Shown here: positions 8,311-15,826 of the stretch, one piece after another
Layout of the letters: each line of letters opens with the position of its first letter
Numbering within the stretch: the stretch's first letter is position 1
NCBI GenBank assembly: GCA_044375625.1
Contig: JBILMH010000009.1
Span: 1-51,975, forward strand
Direction: 5' to 3'
Source: CAISOG01 sp044375625
Lineage (GTDB): Bacteria; Pseudomonadota; Alphaproteobacteria; CAISOG01
DNA: 51,975 bases
Notes under the pieces: generated by a model
Database searches by the model: none
Seen by the model: only the letters and a program-made list of their open reading frames with translations
What the model was told of the DNA's origin: nothing
Position numbers and translations under genes: made by a program

Positions 8311-9813
8311 CTATTTCTCCAATCTACTGAAATCAATGGGAATATATTTATTGTCTAGTGCCCAATTCCATTTTTCATGATTTTCCCAGACAGCGACTTT
8401 TGTAGCGATTGGCTGCATCAGCGTTGTGCTTTCATTGAAATCCATCGCATAGGGAGCAGTGTTCATAAAACACACGATATCACCCGCCTGAGGAATGAAA
8501 TCAGGAAATTGTTTGTTGTATTGCAGTATATCATAGGACACACAGAGATTGCCCATATAGAACAATCCTTCATCATTCGACTTGTTTCGTGCAGCATTGC
8601 GGTACAACACAACACTTTGCGTTAGGTTTTTGTGGTGCATTGATCGTAAATTGGTCTGGTTCATATCAACGCCGACCAGTTCTTCATCCCATGTCGAAGG
8701 CTTGTTAAAGTTGACACGACCCAGGGTAATGCCGCATTGGTCAAGCATGGCACGGCCAGGCTCAATATAAAGTTCAAGCAAATTATCGCTGATAAGACTG
8801 GCGATCTTGGTATTGCCTAGCTTCGGCAATCGCCTGTTAAGCAGATCATCCAGCTCATCGCCTTTTGTTCGTACGCTATAGTGGTTGAAATAAAGTGGCC
8901 CACCTGCAACAACACCGTCATCGTTACGATAACCAAGGCCAGAATTGTTCCAAGTTTGACTGGGGATCTCGTTTTTGACCGATTGCTTCAAGGCAAGCTG
9001 GTATTCATCCCATTCTTCTTGACTGTCAGCATACTGAATAGCGAAGCCACCACCAATATCGATGCCTTTCGGCTGCAAGCCTTTTTTGCGTGCCAGAAAA
9101 GTCAGTTCCAATTGGTTCTCAATCGCAACCAACCGCTGTTCATTGCTGGCACCACTGACATAAAAGGCGAACCCCTGAAAGTCGATTTGCTTTTTATGCT
9201 CCACCAACCAGTCTAGAACTGCGGGGATATTCTTCACATGAATACCGAATGTGTTGTCTTGCGGGGTGAAGCTGACACGCGGTGAATTGAACCCACACAG
9301 GCGCACAAAGACCCGTGCCCTGCGCGACAAACCCAGCTTCTTATGCAGGGCAGCGATCAGCTTTAACTCCTCAAAATTGTCAACGTTCAGCAGCACATCT
9401 AGCTGTAAACAGGTCAAAAGATAGTCAAGATTCTTGGGTCCAGTCGCTTCGATACGGTCAGGCGCGAAACCACAACCCAAAGCTTCTTTTAGGGAATTAG
9501 GTGATGAGACATCCAAACCGATAGGAAATAGACTGGCATGGCGCAAAAGCGCATTTGATTTGCAAGGCTTGCTGGTATAGTAAATGCGCCCACGCAAATG
9601 ATTTTTTTGATAAGCGTCTTGAAAACTTTTGATGTTGTCTTCGATATTCTGCGGGAAGATAACGTTCAATGGCGAGCCAACGCCATCAACTAGCGACAAT
9701 AGCAAGTCTTTTTGTTCTAGTAGGCGCTGGATGCGTGGATGAATGCGGGGGAGAACACGCGGCTTTACCACACTTTGCTCTGCAACCGTCTGCCGTTTAG
9801 CATAAATCGGCAT
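8311..9813 (-). CDS. Fold-III PLP-dependent decarboxylase (LysA/ODC family, Y4yA-like)
   Basis: A 500-aa alanine-racemase-fold (fold III) PLP enzyme related to diaminopimelate and ornithine decarboxylases. YYTSKPCKS (Lys82) stands for the usual YAxKAN PLP lysine. GFAFYVSGAS replaces the usual HxHIGS, IDIGGGFAIQY is the glycine-rich phosphate loop, and EPGRAMLDQCG binds PLP phosphate. A Cys..Asp pair in GNLCVSYD matches the catalytic Cys/substrate-binding Asp block. The departures from canonical LysA resemble the Y4yA subgroup; in the rhizobial symbiotic plasmid pNGR234a, y4yA lies near a cysteine-synthase gene (y4xP), as recalled and not checked. Amino-acid substrate unknown. Its start overlaps the stop of the ATPase gene by 1 nt (TAATG), so it sits firmly inside the operon. 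Confidence 0.88.
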   Translation of the reverse strand: MPIYAKRQTVAEQSVVKPRVLPRIHPRIQRLLEQKDLLLSLVDGVGSPLNVIFPQNIEDNIKSFQDAYQKNHLRGRIYYTSKPCKSNALLRHASLFPIGLDVSSPNSLKEALGCGFAPDRIEATGPKNLDYLLTCLQLDVLLNVDNFEELKLIAALHKKLGLSRRARVFVRLCGFNSPRVSFTPQDNTFGIHVKNIPAVLDWLVEHKKQIDFQGFAFYVSGASNEQRLVAIENQLELTFLARKKGLQPKGIDIGGGFAIQYADSQEEWDEYQLALKQSVKNEIPSQTWNNSGLGYRNDDGVVAGGPLYFNHYSVRTKGDELDDLLNRRLPKLGNTKIASLISDNLLELYIEPGRAMLDQCGITLGRVNFNKPSTWDEELVGVDMNQTNLRSMHHKNLTQSVVLYRNAARNKSNDEGLFYMGNLCVSYDILQYNKQFPDFIPQAGDIVCFMNTAPYAMDFNESTTLMQPIATKVAVWENHEKWNWALDNKYIPIDFSRLEK

Positions 9814-10790
9814 TATGCAGCCTCTTTAGAAGGCGGCATAACATTTCGATAATCGAACTCAGGGTCAATTTGTTGTGTCAAGTCGCGGCCATAAAGAGCA
9901 CTTGCCCAGGAATCTGAGGCACGCTTGTGAAAAAACAGCCCCGTCCGTTGGTATTTTTCCCAGTCACGCGGCACTTGCCGTTTCAATGTTTCAAGAAGAA
10001 TTGCAAGCGACGCTAGTGCTTGCTCATCAAAATCACTTAGCTGATACGGCGTTCCACGTTCGGCTTTTTTGAAAGCAAGCTGACCTTTGAAGCCCGTTAG
10101 ATAATAACTACCGACATAATTTTTGATAAAACTTTCGTCTTCCTCGTTCTCAATTTTGTTGCCGATAACGAACAGCTTCAAATCGTGATACTGGCTGTAA
10201 TGAACGGCTTGGTCAAAAACAGCCAGTGATTTCTTCGTGGGCTCGCAAACCAAAAATAAGGCGTCAAATCGGCTGGCTAATCCAGAAGAGGCAAATGGGT
10301 CGGCACCCGCACACATATCGGAAACGACAATTTCATTATCATTATCCAGCAGGTGATTAAGGAATGTGCCAAGCGCGCCAGTAAATTTGTGATAGCAAGT
10401 GGCACCAATATCTGTTTCGGTATGTCCGCCCATGGCAACAAAACGCAAATTCCCTTGCCGCAACATAAAATGCTGACTGATCGGGTTATCAGCCGCAAGC
10501 GTGACAAAGTTAGAGTCACGGCCTGCCGGGGTCGATTCAGTGATCTCCTCAGCATTAGTAATGAATGCGTTGTTTCCAAGCACATAGGCTTGCAGCTTAT
10601 CCAATTCTTCGCCTAACCGCGGCAAGGCTTTCAGCTGACTCTCTGGCAAAAATAAATTGTCACCCAAATGTTGGTTGATATCACCATCAATGGCCAGCGT
10701 TGGATAGTTTTGCTCCACCACATAGCGGGTAAATAACGCAGCGAGGCTAGTTTTACCGCTGCCACCCTTGCCACAAAATGCTGCTCTCAT
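9813..10790 (-). CDS. CooC/MinD-family P-loop ATPase
   Basis: A 325-aa SIMIBI-class ATPase with a deviant Walker A CGKGGSGKTS (residues 6-15), whose extra lysine is typical of the ParA/MinD/CooC/NifH group. It also has LAIDGDIN (switch I type), VSDMCAG (Walker B region) and LVCEPTKKSL, which resembles the CooC form of this block. VIGNKIEN gives the adenine-binding Asn. CooC loads nickel into carbon monoxide dehydrogenase, but no Ni enzyme is seen here; a role in metal insertion or in regulating the PLP enzymes is inference. The ATG at 10790 has AAGGAAG at good spacing and lies 25 bp after the stop of the upstream unknown gene; an in-frame extension to 10850 would overlap that gene. Confidence 0.85.
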   Translation of the reverse strand: MRAAFCGKGGSGKTSLAALFTRYVVEQNYPTLAIDGDINQHLGDNLFLPESQLKALPRLGEELDKLQAYVLGNNAFITNAEEITESTPAGRDSNFVTLAADNPISQHFMLRQGNLRFVAMGGHTETDIGATCYHKFTGALGTFLNHLLDNDNEIVVSDMCAGADPFASSGLASRFDALFLVCEPTKKSLAVFDQAVHYSQYHDLKLFVIGNKIENEEDESFIKNYVGSYYLTGFKGQLAFKKAERGTPYQLSDFDEQALASLAILLETLKRQVPRDWEKYQRTGLFFHKRASDSWASALYGRDLTQQIDPEFDYRNVMPPSKEAA

Positions 10791-10815
10791 AAGTTCTTCC
10801 TTACAGTAAAAAAAA

Positions 10816-11523
10816 CTATCTTTGAATATTTTGTGACATACCAACCGCACCGTCGATTACAACGCTATCGATTGTTACATTAAGAAGCGGCATTAAACCT
10901 TGCGCATTCAGGGCTGCCACTCTGTCTTCAGGTTTCAGGCCTAAAAGGTCATCGAAAATTTTTCCCATCCCTCTATCTTGAACTGCCAAGGCCGTGAGTA
11001 TGCTACAGGCTGCGCAATACATGCGTGAGTAAGTTACACTCATCGCCTGATGTTGATGCCCCATGGGCAGGCTCGCTTGCTGAAGAAATCTATTCCAGTC
11101 CCCATTTAGAGTGCGTAGCTCTTGTGCATAATCCTCATCGGCAAGCGACCGATCCAGTACAAGCCCCAGATATGGCGCAGCGAAGTCTGGATGTTTATCC
11201 ATCATGCCAGATACAATCTGAAAAAGGATGTTGCTGCGACTTTCAGCCACCCGCAAGCCCCAAGGAATATCATCGCCTTCTGCATAATAATCGCCAGGCA
11301 AACGTCCAGTCTGATGGATCGTAAGAACCTCATAGGGGCCGTGAATCCCCTGTAACCGCGATGGGTCATCTTTGCTTTCACTTGCCTTAAACGCCAACAA
11401 TTCTTTCATGGCATTTGCCCCAACACCAAATTGGCTAAGGTCAATTCGGTGTTTAGTAGCGTTGGTGGCAACTGCTAAACTTAATGGGTCGTTACTACTG
11501 AGGGTTACACGAGAAATACTCAT
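10816..11523 (-). CDS. Unrecognised protein, first gene of the Zur-adjacent operon
   Basis: I do not recognise this 235-aa protein. It is soluble-looking, with no signal peptide or membrane segment. Visible features are a GDDIPWGLRVAESRSN segment near residues 83-98, a His-rich MGHQHQ at about 154-159, and a CAAC motif at 170-173 followed by a predicted helix (SILTALAVQDRGMGKIFDDLLGL). His plus Cys-x2-Cys could bind metal, but this is a guess. The C-terminal third faintly recalls the tail of nitroreductase-like folds; I do not rely on that. I start it at 11523 because the ATG there has AAAAGG upstream and lies downstream of the promoter and Zur-box-like palindrome; the frame is open to 11586. 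AT-rich compared with the flanking core genes. Confidence 0.75.
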   Translation of the reverse strand: MSISRVTLSSNDPLSLAVATNATKHRIDLSQFGVGANAMKELLAFKASESKDDPSRLQGIHGPYEVLTIHQTGRLPGDYYAEGDDIPWGLRVAESRSNILFQIVSGMMDKHPDFAAPYLGLVLDRSLADEDYAQELRTLNGDWNRFLQQASLPMGHQHQAMSVTYSRMYCAACSILTALAVQDRGMGKIFDDLLGLKPEDRVAALNAQGLMPLLNVTIDSVVIDGAVGMSQNIQR

Positions 11524-11560
11524 TTTTTTACCTTTTAAAAGTTTATTATTTTGCTTCTGA

Positions 11561-11603
11561 ATTATACAAAACCTATAATTTGACATGACGTTATAACATA
11601 ACG
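11561..11603 (-). promoter_or_regulatory. Operon promoter with Zur-box-like palindrome
   Basis: Read on the minus strand, a perfect -10 box TATAAT lies at 11561-11566. A perfect 15-bp palindrome CGTTATGTTATAACG lies at 11589-11603, over and just upstream of where the -35 element should be (11584-11589). The palindrome resembles the AT-rich Zur operators of Alphaproteobacteria (GTTAT..ATAAC core). With a zur-like gene directly upstream and a COG0523 GTPase in the operon, zinc-dependent repression of the five genes is likely. Binding is inferred, not shown. Confidence 0.65.
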
Positions 11604-11649
11604 CGTTAAGCCGTCAAGATTTTTTTAACATTCTGTTTTAATTGCTATT

Positions 11650-12087
11650 TTAAGAGTTTTTTGCCTCTGTGCACTGTTGGCATGTGCCAAAAACTTCCAA
11701 CACGGAGGCGCGGGGTTGGAATCCAAGTTTTGCTAATTTTAGAGGAATAAGACTGGCAAGATCATCGTCGCAAAATTCTTTAGCATCGTTACAATTATCG
11801 CAAATCAAAAGTTGGCAAGCTGTATGCTGTCCTGGGTGATGACATGGGATATAGGCATTAAGGGCATGAACTTTATGCACTAGGCCTTGTTTTTCTAAAA
11901 AATCAATAGACCGATAAACGGTGGCGGGTTTGGGTGATCCAATAGCTTTGAGCCGCAAAACTTCTATCAAGTCATAGGCTTTAATGGGGGTATGATTCTG
12001 CCATAAATGATCCAAAATCACTTTTCTAATAGGAGTTATCTCTAGATTTTGCCGTTGGCAAAATGCTGTAATGGCTTTTGGGATCAT
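11650..12087 (-). CDS. zur: Zinc uptake regulator, Fur family (Zur)
   Basis: A 145-aa Fur-superfamily repressor with an N-terminal winged helix (ITPIRKVILDHLW..PATVYRSIDFLEKQGLVHKV) and a C-terminal metal-binding domain. It has the two structural-zinc CxxC pairs (CDNC and CQQC) and a His-rich HHPGQHTACQLLIC segment. The HKVHALNAYIPC block is closer to Zur than to Fur or PerR. It is predicted to repress zinc-limitation genes, most likely the operon starting 127 bp downstream. I chose the ATG at 12087, which gives the normal distance to the DNA-binding helix; a TTG at 12126 in the same frame is possible. A GCAAA-N6-TTTGC palindrome at 12123-12138 lies just upstream and may be an operator, but it does not look like the Zur box. 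Confidence 0.88.
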   Translation of the reverse strand: MIPKAITAFCQRQNLEITPIRKVILDHLWQNHTPIKAYDLIEVLRLKAIGSPKPATVYRSIDFLEKQGLVHKVHALNAYIPCHHPGQHTACQLLICDNCNDAKEFCDDDLASLIPLKLAKLGFQPRASVLEVFGTCQQCTEAKNS

Positions 12088-12166
12088 TGGGTTGTGGCCA
12101 TAAAAAGGGATGATAGAAATTGGCAAACGCTATTTTGCATCAGAAGTATCCAAATGCCAAAAACCA

Positions 12167-13015
12167 TTAATCTCCCCCCGCCCCCGCATACAATTCGGCG
12201 ATTTGTTGGGCGCGGATCAGGGTGGGGGGATCGAACTGGCCGTTCAGATGGTGGGGTAGCCAGCGGCGTTGAAAGGCCAGAATCACTGGGGCGATCGCAT
12301 CCGCATCGATCTCCCCCCCCGCTCCCTCATGGCCACCCACCTCATAGCCAATGCTGCGCAAGGCCTGCACCCCTGCGGCAAAATCGGATGCCTGCGCCGC
12401 CGTTAGGGGAACAGCGGGCACGGCAGCAGTATCCCCCGCTGCTGTAGCATTCCCCGCTGCTGTAGCATCCCCCACTGTCGCCGTCACCACGTCATCGGGC
12501 AGCGGTGGCCACAGGCCTATGCCAGCCTCAGCCAGCAACAGCCAGGGAAAATGCTCGCCCGGGTCAATTTTGCGGGTGGGGGCAATGTCGGAATGGCCAA
12601 CCACGTTCAGCGCGCCAATCGGGTATTGCAGGATCAGGTGGTGACACAGCCGAATCAAACTGGCCAGCTGTTCCCCCGGATAGGGCGGCAATTGCCCCGT
12701 CTTATCAAGATTGGCATGCCCCCTGTTGACCAGCTCAATACCGATAGAGGTGGCGTTCAGGCCGCTGACCCCCCGCCAAAAGCTTTTGCCCGCATGGTGG
12801 GCGGCATGGCGATCAGCCACCAGTTGATAAATCGCCCCCTCCTCATCAATCACATAATGGCAACTGACTTCGGCCTCACGACTGCGAAGGCGATTCAGGC
12901 TATCGGTTAGGTTCATTTCGGTGTAATGAATAACCAGATGTTGGATGACCTCCTGCCAGGGTAGATCGGCGGGGCGGGGACGAAAATTGGGCGATGGGGC
13001 AAAGATGATATCCAT
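12167..13015 (-). CDS. N-acetylmuramoyl-L-alanine amidase (AmpD/AmiD type)
   Basis: Cleaves the amide bond between MurNAc and the stem peptide in wall recycling or turnover. The 282-aa protein has an Amidase_2 domain: VIHYTEM carries the first zinc His, SCHYVIDEEG the middle strand, AAHHAGKS.W a conserved loop, IGIELVNRG the catalytic Glu region, and VVGHSDIAPTRKIDPGEHFPW the second zinc His and Asp ligands. A C-terminal domain, reached through an Ala/Gly/Thr-rich linker, looks like a peptidoglycan-binding region (FQRRWLPHHLNGQFD). The linker contains an 18-bp tandem repeat at 12434-12469. No signal peptide is seen, so it is probably cytoplasmic like AmpD. The start must lie at or before this ATG to keep the first His, which makes its start codon overlap that of bamD on the other strand. 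Confidence 0.9.
   Translation of the reverse strand: MDIIFAPSPNFRPRPADLPWQEVIQHLVIHYTEMNLTDSLNRLRSREAEVSCHYVIDEEGAIYQLVADRHAAHHAGKSFWRGVSGLNATSIGIELVNRGHANLDKTGQLPPYPGEQLASLIRLCHHLILQYPIGALNVVGHSDIAPTRKIDPGEHFPWLLLAEAGIGLWPPLPDDVVTATVGDATAAGNATAAGDTAAVPAVPLTAAQASDFAAGVQALRSIGYEVGGHEGAGGEIDADAIAPVILAFQRRWLPHHLNGQFDPPTLIRAQQIAELYAGAGGD
12434..12469. repeat. 18-bp tandem repeat in the amidase linker
   Basis: Two near-identical 18-bp units beginning CCCCGCTGCTGTAGCAT (12434-12451 and 12452-12469). They encode the Ala/Gly/Thr/Asn linker of the amidase in frame, so changes in copy number would preserve the reading frame. Confidence 0.8.
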
Positions 13016-13907
13016 GGAAACGAACTGTATCAGGCAACACATATGGCGGTCTAGCCGTAGATTGTGGCCAACCGCGCCCAGCCTGCTGCTGAGCATCGTG
13101 CCGATTCTGTTGTTGGCGGCGTGCAGCGGTGATAAGGATGCCGCGCCAAAGCCTGAATTGGCGGCGGATGTGCTGTACCAAAGCGGGCTGGATCAATTGC
13201 GGGATGAGGACTATAAGGCCGCCGCGGAAAGCTTTGCTGAGGTTGAGCGGTTGCACCCCTATGACAAAATGGCGGGCCCCGCCCAGGTGATGTCGGCCTA
13301 TGCCAGCTATCAGAAAAACGATTACCCCACGGCGATTGCCAGCCTGACTAACTATATCTCGCTGTATCCCGCCGCCCCCGATGTGGCCTATGCCTATTAC
13401 CTGCGCGCGCTGTGTTACTATGAGCAGATTTTGGATGGTCGCCGCGATCAAACCCCAACCGAACAGGCGATTACCGCCTTGCAGGAAGTGGTGCAGCGGT
13501 TTCCCAACACCCCCTATGCTCGTGATGCGGTGATCAAAATCGACCTGGCCTATGATCGGCTGGCCAGTCAACAGATGGCGATTGGGCGGTATTATCAGCG
13601 CCAGCGCCAATTTATCGCGGCGATGAACCGCTTTAAGAACGTGGTGACCAGCTATCAAACCACCCAATACACTCCCGAAGCCCTCTACCGCTTGGTGGCG
13701 ATTTACGTCGCGCTGGATTTGCAGGTTGAGGCGCGCAAAACTGCCCAGGTGTTGGCCTATAATTTCCCCAACAGCAGTTGGTACCGCGATGCCTATGCCC
13801 TGTTAAAGCCATCAGAGGCCGCCAAATTGGTGGTGGAACAGGGGGCGGCCGACAAGCCAGCTGGCTTTGGTACCAAGCTTAAGAATTGGGTGTTCGATTG
13901 GTTTTAG
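13014..13907 (+). CDS. bamD: Outer-membrane assembly lipoprotein BamD
   Basis: Essential lipoprotein of the BAM complex, which inserts beta-barrel proteins into the outer membrane. From the ATG at 13014 it is 297 aa, with a basic, hydrophobic signal and a lipobox LLAAC (Cys37) followed by five TPR-like repeats (ADVLYQSGLDQL, YDKMAGPAQVMSAYASY, DVAYAYYLRALCYY, TPYARDAV, YTPEALYRLVAIYVAL). Other start options are an ATG at 13005 and a TTG just before the hydrophobic stretch. The position directly upstream of recN is the common alphaproteobacterial arrangement, although lpxC, which often precedes bamD, is absent here. The start codon shares two bases with the divergent amidase start. Confidence 0.92.
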   Translation: METNCIRQHIWRSSRRLWPTAPSLLLSIVPILLLAACSGDKDAAPKPELAADVLYQSGLDQLRDEDYKAAAESFAEVERLHPYDKMAGPAQVMSAYASYQKNDYPTAIASLTNYISLYPAAPDVAYAYYLRALCYYEQILDGRRDQTPTEQAITALQEVVQRFPNTPYARDAVIKIDLAYDRLASQQMAIGRYYQRQRQFIAAMNRFKNVVTSYQTTQYTPEALYRLVAIYVALDLQVEARKTAQVLAYNFPNSSWYRDAYALLKPSEAAKLVVEQGAADKPAGFGTKLKNWVFDWF

Positions 13908-13968
13908 CAATGGGGGCGGGCGTGGCGATGACCATCGGCTTGCCGGGTAATGTCATGGATCAAACGGG

Positions 13969-15750
13969 ATGCTAATCAGCCTGCAACTGCGCGATCTGGT
14001 GCTGGTACGCCAAGCCGACCTTAGCTTTGCGCCAGGCTTTGCAGTGATTACGGGTGAAACCGGGGCGGGCAAAAGCGTGCTGCTGGACGCCCTGGGGCTG
14101 CTGCTGGGTGGGCGCGGCGATGCAGGTTTGGTGCGCCATGGTGGGGAGAAGGGCGTTGGGCAAGCCAGCGAGCAGGCCAGTGTAACCGCCCATTTTCAGC
14201 TAAGCGATGACCACCCCGTCCATGCCGTGTTGCAGGAAATGGGGTTGCCAGGCGATGACACCCTGGTGCTGCGCCGATTGGTTGGCCGTGATGGCAAAAG
14301 CCGCGCCTTTGTTAACGACACCGCGGTCAGCGCGAGCGGTCTAAAAACCGTGGCGGTGCAGGTGTTGGAGCTGTTTGGCCAATTCGCCCAAACCCGCCTG
14401 ACCGATACCGCGGAGCAGCGGCAGCTGTTGGATCTGTATGCTGGCCATGCGGGCGGTGGGGGCGATCTGTTGCGGCAGGTCGGAACCGCCTATCAACAAT
14501 GGCGCGATGCCCAGGCGGCTGAGTCGGCACATGCGGCGGAGGCGGCCGCCCGTACCCGCGATGAGGAGTATATTCGCTTTGCGGCGGAGGAGTTGGCGGC
14601 GCTGAACCCGCAGGAGGGGGAGGAGGCGGTGTTGGAGGAGAAGCGCCATCGCCTGCAAACCCTATCCAAACGCCAAACTGGCCTGAAATCCGCCCTCAAC
14701 CTGCTGCAGGCGCCCAACGGCGCGTTGAGCCAGTTGTACCAGGCGCAACGGCAACTCGATAAGCTGTTGGATGAACCGACGCTGGCGGCGGAGGCTGGCT
14801 TGGGCGAATTTGGCCAGGCGATTGACAGCATTGCGGGGCTGGCGGAGGCGTGGAGCACCGCCTGGGCGCGTGGGGGTGATCCATCAGAGCTGCCCGTGTT
14901 GGAGGATCGGTTGTTCGCCCTGCGTGATGCGGCGCGCAAGCATCGGGTGCGGGTGGATGATCTGCCCGCCCTGCTGGCCGATTGGCAGCAGAAGCTGGAC
15001 GCGCTGAACCATGATGCGCAGCAGGCTGGTCAACTGGCGGCGGTGGTAGCAGCGGCGGCCAGCACCTATCGCCAATTGGCGGAGCAGCTTAGTCAGCAGC
15101 GGCAACAGGCCGCCCAGCAATTGAGTCAGGCGGTCGCGGGGGAGCTGCCCGCGCTGAAACTGGGGCATGCCCGTCTGGAATGGCGGGTGGTGCCGCAACC
15201 GCCAGAGATGGGCAGCGCGCATGGGATCGATTTGGTCAGCCTGTGGGTGGCGATGAACCCCGCCACGCCGTTGCAACCGATTGCTAAGGTGGCTTCGGGG
15301 GGGGAGCTGACCCGTACCATGCTGGCGCTGGCCATGGTGTTGCAGGGGGGGGTGCATGCCCCGACCCTGTTGGTGGATGAGTTGGACAGCGGGGTCAGCG
15401 GCGCGGTGGCGGCGGCGATTGGCGAACGGCTGCGACGGTTGGGGGCGGATCGGCAAATTCTGGCCGTCAGCCATACGCCCCAGGTGGCGGCGGCCGCCCA
15501 TCACCATTACCTGGTCACCAAAGCGGTGACTGGCGCAGGGGAAAAAGATGTAGGTGCAGATGCAGGCGCGGCACAGGATAACGCCGATACCGCAACCACC
15601 CCGTTGCTGCCCCTGTTGGCCAGTGAGACCACCATCCGCCAGCTTAGCGACGATCAACGGCGGGAGGAGATTGCCCGCCTGCTCTCCGCCGAACGCATCC
15701 ACCACAGCGCCCGCGACCTGGCCGACCAGCTGCTGGCGGGGAATGGGTAA
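13969..15750 (+). CDS. recN: DNA repair protein RecN
   Basis: An SMC-like ATPase that acts early in double-strand break repair by recombination. The 593-aa protein has Walker A GETGAGKS (residues 29-36), a long central coiled coil rich in Ala, Gln and Leu (about 160-380), the ABC signature ASGGELTR, Walker B LLVDELDSGVSG and a C-terminal LAVSHTPQVAA with the switch His. An acidic Ala/Gly/Asp insert (around GEKDVGADAGAAQDNAD) lies after the SHTPQ motif. It follows bamD by 61 bp and is probably in the same transcript. Confidence 0.95.
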   Translation: MLISLQLRDLVLVRQADLSFAPGFAVITGETGAGKSVLLDALGLLLGGRGDAGLVRHGGEKGVGQASEQASVTAHFQLSDDHPVHAVLQEMGLPGDDTLVLRRLVGRDGKSRAFVNDTAVSASGLKTVAVQVLELFGQFAQTRLTDTAEQRQLLDLYAGHAGGGGDLLRQVGTAYQQWRDAQAAESAHAAEAAARTRDEEYIRFAAEELAALNPQEGEEAVLEEKRHRLQTLSKRQTGLKSALNLLQAPNGALSQLYQAQRQLDKLLDEPTLAAEAGLGEFGQAIDSIAGLAEAWSTAWARGGDPSELPVLEDRLFALRDAARKHRVRVDDLPALLADWQQKLDALNHDAQQAGQLAAVVAAAASTYRQLAEQLSQQRQQAAQQLSQAVAGELPALKLGHARLEWRVVPQPPEMGSAHGIDLVSLWVAMNPATPLQPIAKVASGGELTRTMLALAMVLQGGVHAPTLLVDELDSGVSGAVAAAIGERLRRLGADRQILAVSHTPQVAAAAHHHYLVTKAVTGAGEKDVGADAGAAQDNADTATTPLLPLLASETTIRQLSDDQRREEIARLLSAERIHHSARDLADQLLAGNG

Positions 15751-15791
15751 AGTTTTTGCTGAGTTGGGCACGGATGTTCTTTTGTTGACAC

Positions 15792-15820
15792 TTGTACATG
15801 AACGAAACCGCTTGTATAAA
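15792..15820 (+). promoter_or_regulatory. Sigma-70-type promoter candidate
   Basis: TTGTAC at 15792-15797 and TATAAA at 15815-15820 are separated by exactly 17 bp, which fits a housekeeping promoter. Transcription would start near 15827. It lies 42 bp past the recN stop and about 220 bp before the next gene, with a terminator-like hairpin in between. Confidence 0.45.
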
Positions 15821-15826
15821 CGAAGT

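Noticed and set aside
5737..11523. Operon as a known staphylopine-type (cntKLM) or staphyloferrin B pathway
   Set aside because: There is no nicotianamine-synthase-like, opine dehydrogenase or IucA/IucC-type gene; only the general PLP enzyme classes overlap.
12123..12138. GCAAA-N6-TTTGC palindrome upstream of zur as a second Zur box
   Set aside because: Its bases do not match the GTTAT/ATAAC operator before the operon, and it overlaps a possible TTG start; mentioned with zur only.
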